Part shown: piece by piece, positions 35,626-48,600 of the stretch | How positions within the stretch are numbered: position 1 is the first letter of the stretch | How the letters are laid out: each line of letters starts with the position of its first letter | Source: Rhodamnia argentea | Taxonomy: Eukaryota > Streptophyta > Magnoliopsida > Myrtales > Myrtaceae | Length of the DNA: 64,000 nt | Assembly: GCF_020921035.1 (NCBI RefSeq) | Contig: NC_063151.1 | Coordinates: forward strand, 24,558,934 to 24,622,933 | Reading direction: 5' to 3' | Program-made: the position numbers and the translations under genes | The notes under the pieces: generated by a model | The model's input: the letters and a program-made list of their open reading frames with translations, nothing else | The model's database searches: none | Told to the model about the DNA's origin: nothing

Positions 35626-36244
35626 AGGGGTGAGCATGGTTTCTGGATAGAACCGAGAACCTGGAATCGAAACCCGTAGAATCCGCTCGGGTTTCAAGTT
35701 CCAAGATATGCGGGGTAGGTTCCAAGTTCCAAAAATTGAGGAATCTGTTCCAACGGGTAGGTTCCAGATTCCACCACCTAGATCCTGGAACCTGGACTCT
35801 AGATTTTGAAATAAATTTTTATATTTTTCTTAGTATATATTTTTGCACGATCATACAATGTTCTATGGCATCCGATGATAAGTATATAATTTGGAGCCAA
35901 ACAATTTTTTAGGTTTCGAGTTCCAAAAAATGATAAACGTGTTCCAATGAATTGGTTTCATGTTCTAAATGTAACATGTACAGAGCTTAAAATCACTCAC
36001 CTCTACTTTCTCTTAGATGTTGTCGCGTTCACTCTCATTTTGCTTAACTAAAAATGAAAAAATAAAAGAAATTGATACGTTCTCGGGTACCCTGGAACCG
36101 ACCCTATAATCTGTGACGGGGTAGGTTCTAGATTCCAATGTATGACGGGCGGGTTCCAGGTTCCAAAAAATGAAAAACCTATTCCGACGGATGGATTCCG
36201 GATTCCAGGTGTAACCCGTAAGGAATCTGGAACCGCTCACCCCT
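35626..36244. mobile_element. Non-autonomous hAT element, about 619 bp
   Basis: The termini are aggggtgagc and gctcacccct, a perfect 10-base inverted pair typical of a widespread plant hAT MITE family. Subterminal ggttcca/gattcca words recur many times near both ends (35,680-35,790 and 36,110-36,235), as in hAT subterminal repeats. Flanks gctcg(ct) and (cttg)ctcg give only a partial candidate target duplication. No transposase is encoded. Confidence 0.8.
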
Positions 36245-37436
36245 CTTGCTCGGCATGAATTGCCAATACGATATGTTTTACTAGCAAAGAAGGCAACCGC
36301 ATCGAATCAGTAAATTCGAGTTTTGCCGGTTTTCCCAATGCTCAACCTTCGTGTTGCACGAAAGCCACAAAGGAGCGGCCAAGGCAATGAGAACACTTGG
36401 CTATCTCAAAGATACAAACACCACCCGTAGATTCAACATCAAATGATAACAACATTATCTACAATCTCAAGGCTATCTACCAGGAGAACCTCCAAAGCAA
36501 GGCAGCTACACCCGACATCCCCTCTCGCCCGTTTTTTCTATCAGAAAAGGGAGAATTCACCTGAGCATGATCATCTCAAGATGCCATTGTTACTGAACTG
36601 GAAGCACGGGCATGTCCGCTCAGAATTGTAAGATGACCATCCATGTCTCAGTTGAAGATTTAAGGACAGTTTCAAAGTGCTTTGTCAAGCCACAAATACT
36701 ATAGCAACACCAACACACGAAATAGTTGTTCATGAAAGCGGCTGTAATATATCATTATCAGGCGAAGGAACAATAAAACTGTGCTTGCAGAGTGCCAAGG
36801 AACAGAAAGGAGTTCCTTGTGGACAGAGACAAGATTTGTGAAAGGAAGATTACAATCAGCTTCAGGAAGGAAAAAGGAAAATAGGAAGCAAAAAAGTAGC
36901 AGCCAGGACTTTCTCATATTGTTTTTCTGGCCTAGAAATTTACATAATTAAACCAAGCCCAGTAATGCTGCGTCTTCTATCCTTTAGGAATCAAAGAAAA
37001 GGGTGCTTCAATAGGATATGAACAGTTTGAACGATGACTTGCCCTCAGAAAAACACTGGCATTAATTCGCCAAAAGCACCAATTCAGAATGTAGAGAGTG
37101 CCTGCAACAATCCATCAAAAGTTGTCAAACTAGAAAATGCATGATATCAAAAAGTGATTCTGCACGTGCACATGTTCGCAGTTAAATCTTATAGTGAGCT
37201 CACATGCCACATTTGACCCAAAAAAAAAAAAAAAACTCACATGCCACAAATAATTTCTACACGACCAAATGCCACCACATTTGCCGGAACATAGAAGCTA
37301 CAAGAACCCTTTCTTATTGTTTTTACATGGGGATTAGTTCACCAAAAAAATTCAAGTAAAAACACAGTGCATTTGATTTCTATTGGTCTTATACAAGAGA
37401 TACCTGTACAAGAGACATGACACAGTGATCAGCCTT
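36245..37436. other. Intergenic and probable 3' UTR of the epimerase gene
   Basis: No gene is recognised. The part nearest 37,436 should be the 3' UTR of the minus-strand epimerase. An A-tract lies at 37,219-37,233. Confidence 0.5.
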
Positions 37437-40400
37437 TTAACCAGATTGCAATGCTCTTTTTGGGTCAAGTTGGCCGCTACAATAACTGGACGGTACAGCG
37501 GAAAGTTCCTGTCTTCCTTTCCACTCCTCACCAGGTTTCAATGTGATGGGCTTCTCAATACAAGCAGCCTCAACACACAACATATGCTTATACTCATCAT
37601 CCCCAAAATCAGGCATGGCTTTTGCTTTCTTATCCCAGGGGTTCCATACCACTGGAAAGAAAATTAGGCATGTAAATACTGGTTTGAAATGCATCTCAGA
37701 CATTATGAAGTATAAAGCCAAACACCATAAAACTTGAACAGTTAATTTACAAACATTTGCAGCCTACAAATTTGCGATCAAATTTTTTTTTTTTGGTCAG
37801 AAAATTTGCGATAGTTAAACAGCTACTATTATTTGCGATAGTTAAACAGCTACTATGCACATGCTGGTTTGAAATGCATCTTATGCGACATAAAGTAGAA
37901 GTCAAATGCCATAAACTTGAGCAGTTAATTTACAAACATTTACAGCCTACAAATTTGCGACAGTTTTTTTTTTTTTTTGGTCAGAAAATTTGCGATAGTT
38001 AAACCGCTACTATTCTATGCAATCGTTAAACAGCTACTATCCTTCATCTGCTCCTATCAATTGGCCTTATTGCAGAAAAACAAGTTTGACATTGGGTTAA
38101 ATTTTCTACAAATTTGCGATAGTTTTTTTTTTTTTGGGTTAAAAAATTTGCTATAGTTTTTTTTTCTTTTCAAAAAAATTTTGCTATAGTTAAACAGCTA
38201 CTATTCTTTGCAATTGTTAAACAGCTACTATCCTTCATTTGCTCCTGTCAATTGGCCTTATTGCAGAAAAACTAGTTGGACATTGGGTTAAATTTTCTAC
38301 AATAGGCATCATTCATTAGAAAAGATTTGTGACCGAGTCAGACATAGTCTCAAGCACATTGAATTCTGATTCCCTTAAAGCCATGGAAACACCTTGAGTG
38401 TGACAAATTTCCTTCACAGAATGCTATACATGAATTCTATAGTGAGCTTCTAGAAGAATGAGGTCACATTAAAGCTCACCAACCAAGAAAATGGAAAATG
38501 TCAATGTGAAGTCTCAACAGGAATATACTAAAGGCAAACCTCCTGAAACTTTCCAGGATTTACAAATATAACAACTAGGCTTATTCGGAAGAGGTTTGCA
38601 TTAATTACACTCACAAATTGTATACACATTTACTGGTGAGCAAAGAGCAATAATAGAAGTTCATTCACTTATTGCGGTAATATGGGAAGTTGCATTTTGA
38701 CTGCAGGCAGCGGCTATGTTTTTTTTTGCGTCTTTTCTATTCTGGGTAAATTATATGGCTGAGACATGCCAATTGAAAGGGATGAGGTGAAGTTTGAAAA
38801 GCGTTCCTGGCCATACAGATTTTCCAGAAAAAAACATTTAACCATTACAGCATCAAGGCAGGAAACCTTCTTCAACCCCAGAAAATAAAAATTCTGTAAT
38901 TTAATGCCTTATATAGATCCAAGTATAGATTTTAATAAATTTGGCAGAAGCTACTCGTGCTCTGCATATAATTTCCCTAATTGCTTCTCAAATCAGATGA
39001 TGTTGATCCCCCTTGTACATAGACTGCAATCAGTGTAAATCACCAATCAATTTGCTTGGCTTATGGCCACCAAAACCATTCATGAACCAAATTTCAATGC
39101 ATTTAAACAACCCCATAGGCAACTAAAAAACAGCAAGAACTGTTATTTAAGTAGAAATGAAGTAGTTTGTAAACTAAGCTGTACTCATAGTCTAGGATTA
39201 GCAAGAGAAACTGATTTGCACAGGCTTCTATGCTGTAAAATGTCTGCAGGAATGCCCAGAAGTAGATACCCAATTCTGGATCATATAAAGCAACCTAGTA
39301 TTCCAGACCTCACACATTTAGATGCAGGGAAGTGGTTAGACTTACCGGCATCTGGAAGTCCATCTTTCCGCAAGACAAATGTTCTCTTTCGTTCGTGATC
39401 CAAAATAGCAATCTTTGTCGGTGTGCTGAGATAAATCCTGTCAATCTATAACAGTAAATACTGAATAAGGAAGCAAGAGAATGCATGTATTATGTATAGA
39501 ACAAGGAATGGCACCTCCAAATTCAACGACATATATACGAGAACAAACACTTACTTCTGATTCAAATGTTATTGCATCCCCTTGTTCCGTGAATCGCTCC
39601 CTGTTCTTCAGGTTATCCAGATAGTCCAGCGTCTCTAGTCCCTCAACACGCACTTCACTAATCCACAGAGATTAGTTCATTAAGATGTATACAACAGAAT
39701 AGAAGTAGGGACAAGCATTACTCAAATTACACAAAGAACCATCCTGGAACAAAGTAACCAAAACAGTGTGAAATATGAAAATAGCGAGAAGTAATACAGG
39801 CAACATTATTATAAACTCTCCAATTATGTCAGATCTTATTGGATGACCAAACGGTTTGGCCAATAAGGATAAATGACTAGGATAAGGGTTCACAATGTAA
39901 ACAGCCTAAGAATGATGGATAATAAAGCAGCCAGGAGTCTCCGGACCTACCTATATCCAACCAGTACAGCTGTAGTTAAATACTCTGTTGACAAGGTCAG
40001 TCAATTTTTTTAGCAAAGGCAAAGATCAAAGAGCTTACTTCATGCACAGGTTTGGAATATAGTTCATAACTCCCGACAACAAATGAAGCTATTGTCCCGA
40101 AAAATATAACCACTTCATGACATTAACTCTCTAAAATGACTAGAGAAATCATGATCTCTGCAAATGCTGACAACCATTAACCCACAGAAAGAATATTAAT
40201 TAAAGTTGATTATTTTTGTCTAAATCTTCAAATTTAAATCCTTGGAAGGACAAATAGGGAACTCAGAAATCACATACTCCAAGAACAAACACGATTATAG
40301 AAACTTTACAACAACGACCACAATGGCTCTTTTTCGTACAAAGCACTGTCAATGTCATGGAACCTTTTCATAAAATTCCGCATTTTAACAGGTTCAAACT

Positions 40401-43400
40401 AGAGTAAACATAAAATGTACTCGTTGCAAAACCTGATATCAGTAACAGCAAAATAGGTGTGGTATGCAAATGTGAACGAGAATGGCTTTCCATCAGTGTT
40501 CATATTTCGGATGCGAGAAGTTAACATCAGATCTCCTCCAGGGCCCAGAGTTATCCTCAGACGATATTCATACCTTCAAACAATATAGAGATAAATCAAT
40601 GCATAAATCCATCAGAGAACAGCATTTATCTAAGCAATCAACATATTTCTCAAGGGTAACTGTATACCAAAGTTCGTTTACCACAACCTATTCATTCAAC
40701 TTTTACATAGCAATGATGGAGTCATGAGTCAAGATAACAAGTGCTGAACTCCTTAATTGCATTTCTTTTTCCAATGCACATGCTTCAAGAAATTTTGATT
40801 ACGCACCTGTGGGGCCAGACCTTGACATCTTCTTCTGAGTGCTTTAGAATAAGATCAATGAACGCCTTGTTGGAGCTATTTATAGGAAAAGGTGGGGGAT
40901 CATTATCAATGCTCCAAAACCTATTCCTTGCAAATCCGTGTGATTCGAGAGGGCCAAGATTTGAGAACTGAATATTTAGCACCATCTCTTAGAGATTATG
41001 CAGCTTGGAGGAGTCAAGAATAAGTTATTCAAAGAGGAAGAGTACATACTTGAGGAAAACAGATTGGAATACCTCCACGGATTGCCTTTGGGGGATTAAA
41101 ATTAGCCTGTACACAGGACACACAGCCAAGGCTACTGTAAATGGTCTATTCAAACTACAAAACGTAGATATTTGAAGAGGTACATTTTGCTAATTCCTGC
41201 TTTCTATCTTAAAAGATAATTGAGGAGTTAGACACAAGTGGTGAATAACTATGAGATGCATGCATATTTTTTCCGAGTTAGGTAAAAAAGAAGTGGGAAA
41301 AAAAATGGAAAATTATACAAAACCCTCCCGAACTTTCAGGATATTGTACATCCACCCATGAACTTTTGAACGCTACACAAACCACCCCCCAAAAAAAAAA
41401 ACAAAAAACCAGAAAAAGAAAAACAAACTCTCATTTTGTTACAGCTGTCAACCTTCCATCTTTTTTTGTCTGTTTGTACGTGCCTAGCATGTGTTTTTCA
41501 AGGGTAAAATTGTAATTCTTCTTTATTTTCTAGTCAAATAACTCTTTCACTTCCAACTATTTAAAAATTACAAATAATATACATAATAACGAAAAAAAAA
41601 AGTAATGATCTTTACAAAAACATTAGCACAAAAGTTAATAAAAACAACAATAATTACTGCTTTTTTTATTTTAACATTATGTATCTTGTTTGAGAAACCA
41701 CCACCAACCCCAGTAAAGTTGGCGATTCTCGCCTTAGTCATCACAATGGTCCCATTCATCTTCATAGTGTAAATTACTTCTCTCTGATTGAGAGATGAAT
41801 TGATTTGATTCTTTTTATCATTCTCCAGTACTTATGCAGTTCTTTAGTTAGTCTTTCCTTCATGATTTTTCACGTTTCCATAATCTATGTTTATCATGCC
41901 GAAACTTACAAGGGTACAAAACTATGCAATGCCAACAGCGATGTCTTTTCAAACGGCTAATTAATGAAGGATATATGGAAAATAAAGTACCAAATTGACA
42001 CGTTTCAATGATAGTATTAAATGTTCGAGATAAATTCAAAAACTTTTTGATATGAAGTTGGACTATATTATTATAATAATAACACATTGTTCTTATTCCT
42101 CATAATACTGCTGCTGCTGCTGCTGCTGCTATTATTATTGTTGTTGTTGTTGTTGTTGTTGTTATGTGCTAACATGTTTTAATGGTCATTACATTTCATT
42201 CATATTTTGTAGCTTTTGTATTAATTTGGATTTGTCATGCATTTGGAGGCAAAAGAGTGATTTGACTAAGAAAATTAAGAAGACTTAATATTTTTCCCTT
42301 GAAAAATCACATCTTAGGCATGTGCAAAGAGAAAAATAAACGGAGGGTTGACAGCTGTAACAAAATGGAAGTTGAGGGGGATTTTATGGCGGTAAAAATT
42401 TCAGGGGTGAGCGCACAATATCCTGAAAGTTCAGGAGGATTTTGTGTAATTCCCCCTAAAGAAACAGCAACAAGTGCGTACAATTTAGAGATGCAAATAA
42501 GGCGAAGAAGGAAGAGGAGAATATAATTTTGGGGAACATCATTGAAATCAAAACAATAGTTCCTCCTGCCTGTCTACCTCCAACAAGAATTCAACATAAG
42601 TTCAGTGGGATGATCATACAAGTATTAAGCCCACCATACATACAAGTCAGTATGCAATGGAAATTTCATAAACCAGCAATAGACGGGCATGGCAGCTTCT
42701 GGACGGCAATTAAAGGAAAGGTTAAATTCAAATGAAGTCACAGATAAGCGCAACCTCTTTTTGCAAGAAGATTGCCTTAATGACAGACCGATTATTCTGG
42801 CATAACTAAAGCATATCTAAAGCACAGGGGTTACTCCTGGCAGAATGTTAGTTATATATAACAGACTAGGGCAGAGCTTAAATACCACAGTAGGACGGAA
42901 ACAAGAATCGGAAACGTGAGGAACTGGTGGGTGGAAAAGGTCAAGTACAGTTTAGTCTTTTAGTTGGAAAAAGTGCTAAAAATAAGAGCATTATGTAAAA
43001 GGTTTTTTCAGTGACATGAAAGAAAGCACAAACATCTTTATGCATGGGACGCAATATGAGAGATCTCAATAAGTAGATCGCATGAGAAGATTTGTAGAAA
43101 AAGCATGACGGATATTGGAACCCTAGTCTACTATTCACTTCTCTCTATGCCCCTCTATGTCATTCCACCCAATTAAATGATGCAACTGAGATGTGTGTTC
43201 TTTGGCGAGACCAAAAAATAAAAGAAACAACTACGGAGCAGCCCTGAAAGCAAAGCACCAGTTGATTCCAATGATGTCATGGACTATTAAAGAGAACACT
43301 TAGAACGAATATATAAGATTCAACACTCCAAAGAAAAAGATGCAATGAAGCAGGGCACCTTGCTACTGAGAAAAAGCAATTCTTCCCCATGTTCATTCTT

Positions 43401-44012
43401 CCAAGATGTTACATGGCCACCATAAAGGTACACCTGTTTCAAACACACGATGTTCCAAGCAATATCAATCTTACAAGTACACTTCAAGGTGAGAACAGTC
43501 AAGGCCGATAAAAGCTGAATTACAAAATAAAGGGATAGCCTCAAGCGCGTGTGGAATCAATCCCATAACCCAACAACTGAGGATCATCAAAAGCAAAAGA
43601 AAAAGCAGAATTACGACACGAGCACACGCAATCTGCAGAAATGGAGACGAACACACGAATCGGCACGGCAACCTCTCAAAATTCCCGTTCAATCCACATC
43701 TCAGCCTCCAAATCCAACGGCCATTGCACTCGATTTAACCACCTTTCCAAGCTCCAACACACTCCGGAGCTCAAAACCCAAACAATCCCGTCGGAAAAGG
43801 AGCAAGACCAAACTACTCCGAAACAGAAAACCGGCGGCAGCGGAAACAATGAGGAGTCGAGACACGAGAGATGGGGGTTTGGGGGTTGGGGAAAGGAATC
43901 GATCCAATACCTCAGCGGAACAGCCTCGGACTTCTCTCAGGACGACCTTGTCGAGGCCATTGACGCCCTTGCAGTGCTCGACGTAAACGAGCTCCTTCTG
44001 GGCCGTGGACAT
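37437..44012 (-). CDS. Glucose-6-phosphate 1-epimerase-like protein (aldose 1-epimerase family), 8 exons
   Basis: Interconverts alpha and beta anomers of glucose 6-phosphate (EC 5.1.3.15 family); usually cytosolic in plants and often annotated putative. Coding exons (minus order): 43,911-44,012; 43,359-43,433; 41,050-41,106; 40,807-40,967; 40,433-40,573; 39,555-39,657; 39,346-39,445; 37,437-37,651. All junctions are GT-AG and in phase, giving 317 aa, the usual length. Landmarks: YGGHVTSWKN (exon 2), [26 protein letters not shown] with His88, YHTYFAVTDI with His170, and the catalytic Glu274 in HMLCVEAA. An upstream in-frame ATG at 44,022-44,024 would add four residues (MQRE). Introns 2 and 7 hold an inverted-repeat transposon and tandem repeats. 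No transit peptide is evident. Confidence 0.93.
37681..38305. repeat. Tandem repeats in epimerase intron 7
   Basis: Modules such as aaatttgcgatagttaaacagctactat recur, with larger units of about 186-190 bp: gtttgaaatgcatct at 37,681 and 37,867, and ctactatccttcat with cattgggttaaattttctac in the 38,030-38,120 and 38,220-38,305 parts. Internal T-tracts vary in length, suggesting replication slippage plus unit duplication. Confidence 0.85.
41295..42456. mobile_element. Inverted-repeat element of about 1.16 kb in epimerase intron 2
   Basis: The left arm (about 41,307-41,460) and right arm (about 42,343-42,455) are inverted copies: left gaactttcaggatattgt pairs with right acaatatcctgaaagttc, and left ttgttacagctgtcaacc pairs with right ggttgacagctgtaacaa, both perfect. 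The interior is AT-rich with a CTG run and a TTG run at about 42,108-42,160 and no transposase. Boundaries are approximate; flanks aaaagaagt and taaagaaac are only a weak candidate target duplication (6/9). Confidence 0.75.
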
Positions 44013-45632
44013 CTCTCTCTGCAAGATTTTGAATCTCTGGGATCGCCTGCGAGAGCTACCGGGTGTCTCTCTGCTTGTGTAGATGGCGACACAGAAGAGA
44101 GAGAGAGAGAATATTATTTGGGAGATTCAGGTGTTTTTTTAATGCAAAAAGTTCCGAGATAAAGCCTTCGCTTTTCTCCTTCTTGGGGAGTGAAAAAAAC
44201 TTTTTCGCTTTTTCGGAGGATGCTCGTGTTTTTTTTTTTTTTTAAGGTTTTCCTTTTTGTTCAGCCTCATTCCATTGTTTCCGTTTCCTTTCCTGGTGTT
44301 TCCCCATCGAGAGCACCAATCCCTTTATCCCAAATTAATAATGATCTTTAACAGTTGGCGTAAATAAATTTCCTCCATCTCAATATCTTTATCGAATAAA
44401 AAGGCCGTCCGCCTCTTATCCGTCTTTGTCATTACGACATTTGATTCGAGGCCTACTAGCAATGGCTCGAAAAAATCAAAATCCTCGAATCAGCAGGGCC
44501 CCTCATGTCGACCCATCGATCTATCGACCAGCCGCCTAAGACATTAGGCCGGGATTTCATTTTACAACATGCCTTGGTTCCTGCTGATTTTGTCAACCAA
44601 GATGGCGCAATATCGCTCACAAGTTCTAGGACCATTTAGGATTTCATGATCTTGTAATAGTTCCCGACAGTTTGTCCAAGGTCAACGCAGCCGGTTTTGG
44701 TGGATTTGCCTTTAGTTTCTTGAAGCTGACTCTTCCAGAATGCAGATTGGCAAGCCGGCAATTCAAGATCCTTTTGGTCGCTTCTTTGCTCATTACGTTC
44801 AAATCCCTAGGAACTGGGCAATTCGAAACGCTCAAAGTGCTGCCTGACGGATGGCAATTCTAGAGACGTTTTCATACGTTTATAAGCAACTTCTTTTCCT
44901 CCCGGTGCAGAAACCAGAGAATTGCATGGTCTCCATGCAGGGAAGCAAAAAGGTGATGGGTAATTGGAATGAATGGTAAAATACCAAAGCACGTTCCATT
45001 CGGAAAACAATGTCCGACAATATAAACCCGGCGTTGTATCCGAGGCAATAGGGTTCAAAGTTAACAAAACCAAAGATGAGCAGCAATGCTGATCAAGGCA
45101 GGCGGCTCATCGACTAAATCCAACCAATTTGTTTATAAACCACTTCATGAAATTTGGCATGGGTCGGTACATCTCAAGACGAAACATGGCATACAGGAGG
45201 CAAGAAGTGAGGATAAGGGAGGCTCAAGTCTTTTGACACCCTAGCAAGTGTTCCTCATGTACAAGAAACGTTAATCACCGTCATCCTACGCAGCCAAAAA
45301 GTGCCTCGAAAGCCCCTTATTCATAATCTTACTTACTTGGGCAGAGGGCCGAAAGCACTAGCCTTATTTACATGTTCTGCCAGTCAATGAGGAGATAGAG
45401 AAGGGTTCTTTACAAAGAAAAGCACTTACAGTTAGTAATCCAATAAATTTACCCATCAGTGTAAACCTATTTTCTGAAATAAATTATGTTACAGGTCAGC
45501 CGTAAGAATCAATTAGTCATACTTCTACATCCCTACATACATACATCCCATCATCTTCTGCAAACTGGAGTCATTGCTGAGGAAAAAATGCAAAAGAGTC
45601 AGATCCACCAGTGCGTGGGCCATTATATGCAC
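44013..45632. other. Upstream of epimerase and 3' flank of the STE20-like kinase gene
   Basis: A GA tract at 44,096-44,109 and a T-run at 44,229-44,244 lie in the epimerase leader/promoter. The 1.3 kb towards 45,632 holds no recognisable gene; its right part should be kinase 3' UTR. Confidence 0.5.
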
Positions 45633-48600
45633 TTAACTAATAGAAAGTACCTGAGGATTTTGAGCAGTTTCTGTTTTAACTTTGTGAAGTTCATCTTGAA
45701 TGCACACAAGCCTATACAATAAGACACGGATTAACATAATACCGCCATTAGCAATCACCATCAATTTATTCCTCAAAATTATTTTGCGTATACCTCCATC
45801 GCAACTCCATGACTTCGTGAACTAAATCCTTCTCTCTGTCATTAGCTGCTTCAAGCTGAAATGAAATGCGGAATCATCACATTTCACAGTAAAGAAAGAC
45901 TCCTATAGGTCACCAAGAAAAAGCCACAACATGGTTCGTCTTGGCAACTTCAATTCAGTCAGTTAGATCTAAGTGAAAATCATGATGCTTTAAGGAGAAA
46001 AACAACTTTTGTGACTTAAAGCAAAAAGATTTAACTATATACACTGATAGTTTGACATTCAGTTTATTAGATTTCCCAAGAGAAAGCACGTGCAGATATA
46101 CGAAGTTCAAACCTAAAACCTTATACAGAATGCGAAGTGATGGCCTCAGAAGGTATAACATCTCCTCCTTGAGAAGCATAATACTAATCCTGGGTCGATG
46201 CCAAAATGACTGTGAGCCCTAAAGGAGGATCTAAAGGCCCATAAGAATGGTGCTTTCTCGTCGAAGCATAATATAACTGCCTTATCAAATTTACTATAGC
46301 TGACCACTTAAGAGCCGCCATGAAGAAATAAAGAAAGATTTTTTCCCCCAAAACTGCCCCAACGATATAATGTGGCATACCAAAGATTTCTCGGTCGCCG
46401 AAGTAAGTGCCTGCATGCCTTCTGAATCAATAGCACGATGGGCTGTGATGATGAAAAGTAAATACATTAGTTTTGATCAATGACCATCATTCAAGATGCA
46501 CAAATCCCAATGCTTGCACCTGTGGATTCCCCGGAAGTTACTTGCTTCATTAAACTTAATATGCAATCCTGAAGCCATAAAAAAAACCCATGAGAAATTT
46601 CGTACTTAATTAAAACAGAACAAACACATCACATGGCTATTCCATACCCTCTGAGAGATATTTGCCTGCAAAATTGAGTGCAATGCTTGATAAAGAGAAT
46701 GGCCAGAGAGGCCTGATGATGTAGGATCAGATGGTGAAGGCACAGCTGAGGCAGGCGTTGCAGGATATTGGGTGAAGACCTATATGCCCAGTGAAAATTT
46801 GACTCAAATTAAGAAAAGCAGGAAAGGAATTTCTTTCTCCAACAAAATCAATCACAGTTCTTCGCTGTAGAATGAACAAGACTATCCAAGAATTAAAGTA
46901 GAATATATAAAATCACGATAGCTAGACCGCATGGGGAAGGGATGCTTAAAGAAGAGCTCCTGTCATATTCCGGAGTACAATAGAAACTTTATCAACAGAG
47001 TCAACATGATCATTAAAAGCAAAATGAAAAATATATCAGCTATCACATGCAACAGGCAACATGAGGGGAAACTTGGGTCAAACTACCAAAGACATTCGAA
47101 TGCAGTCTTCTAACAAACAATCTTCCCATTTGAATAAATGAGAAAAACTGCAACCGCCACAAGCATTTCACCATACTATATACGTATCATAGCATAATTG
47201 TCCATGAACATGGACCAGGAAAAATGAGTTTACGAGTTCCACGTGTTCATTAAATTTTCACTTTTGGAAGTCCAACAAGATAAAATTTAGCTAGTTCCAA
47301 TTAAGAGCAGTTTATTGCAGCATTAGCTCGTAAGAAATGCTCTCAATCCATAACAACTATTATTTTTTATAGCATTAGCAATAGACAGCAGCACAATGAT
47401 AAAATTCCCAATCCAGTTTGGTAACATTCGTCAATAGATGAGTACTTCACCATAAAAGAACAAGAGAATGACCAATAGATCCATAAACACAAATGAGAAC
47501 TACCAACCTGCATACTATGACTCTTCTGAAGTATGGGAGATGGAGCAACCTGAGTAAAAACCCAAAATTAAGCATCAAAAGTTTTCTTATTCTGATAATG
47601 AAGAAGCATCAAAATTAGGATTTCCGTTCACCTTTTCTGATTCAACATTTTCAGATGTAACTTTAAAACGCCCCTTTTGCTGTACAACCGGGACTTTTGC
47701 TTTTTCATCAAGATCATCAACATTTGCTGCTACAACAATACAAAACCTAGTCAGAAGAGGAAGGGCTTCATACATCATCTCTTATCCAGGGGAAATAATT
47801 GATGTATGAAGTAAAAAGAGACTGAGACCAAAATATTAAGCACATACTTGAAGTTCTGCTGACTTTAGGGGGAAGTTCGGAAAGCACATCCTCCGCCACA
47901 GAAGCAGTTACCCCATTGCCATTTGATACTATCGGTTGATATTGGAATTTCTCACTGGAAATTTCACAAGAACCTCTAATGAAAATAACGAAAACTCGAT
48001 GTTCAATCAACAGCGATTTTGGCTAATCTCATAATCATGAGAATTAACGTTCTACTAAGCCAAAGATAATCATCTAGGAGTTCCCAGACCTTTCCACTCT
48101 GCTAAAAGGAATACTTTTTTCTGGTAAATTGTTGATACCGAAAGAGCCTCCCCTTCTGTGTAGTGAGCAAGAAGCAATACTCTCCACACTCTTTCCAGCG
48201 ATCCCGATATTGACCTTTTCATTGAGTTGGGTTCTCTCCTCATGACAAGGGGAAGAACTCTTGTCAAAAACATATTCATGATTTGGACTGGTGATGCTTA
48301 AGTCATCATCAGATCTTTCACATACAACTCTGCCAAGAAAAAGATGTTACAGTCAGTTGAAATGCAGATATATTAGCATTAAACAGAGTTGAGTGAAGCA
48401 TTCGAGGATATACGCGATAGAACTCGAGGATGGCTGTAAAAAAAAGGTAGGAGCGGATTGATTCTGCTGCAAATCCTCCTGCAAAGTACAGTAAACTTAG
48501 AACAGGATGAGCCTTTTCTAGGGGGAAAAGAACGCTCACCTTGTAAAACCTATTTAAATACCGTCTCAGCAATTTCTGGAAGCTGCCCCATGGGAAAATC

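Noticed and set aside
48070-48279. Separate 69-codon minus-strand gene
   Set aside because: It is an out-of-frame shadow of kinase exon 12.
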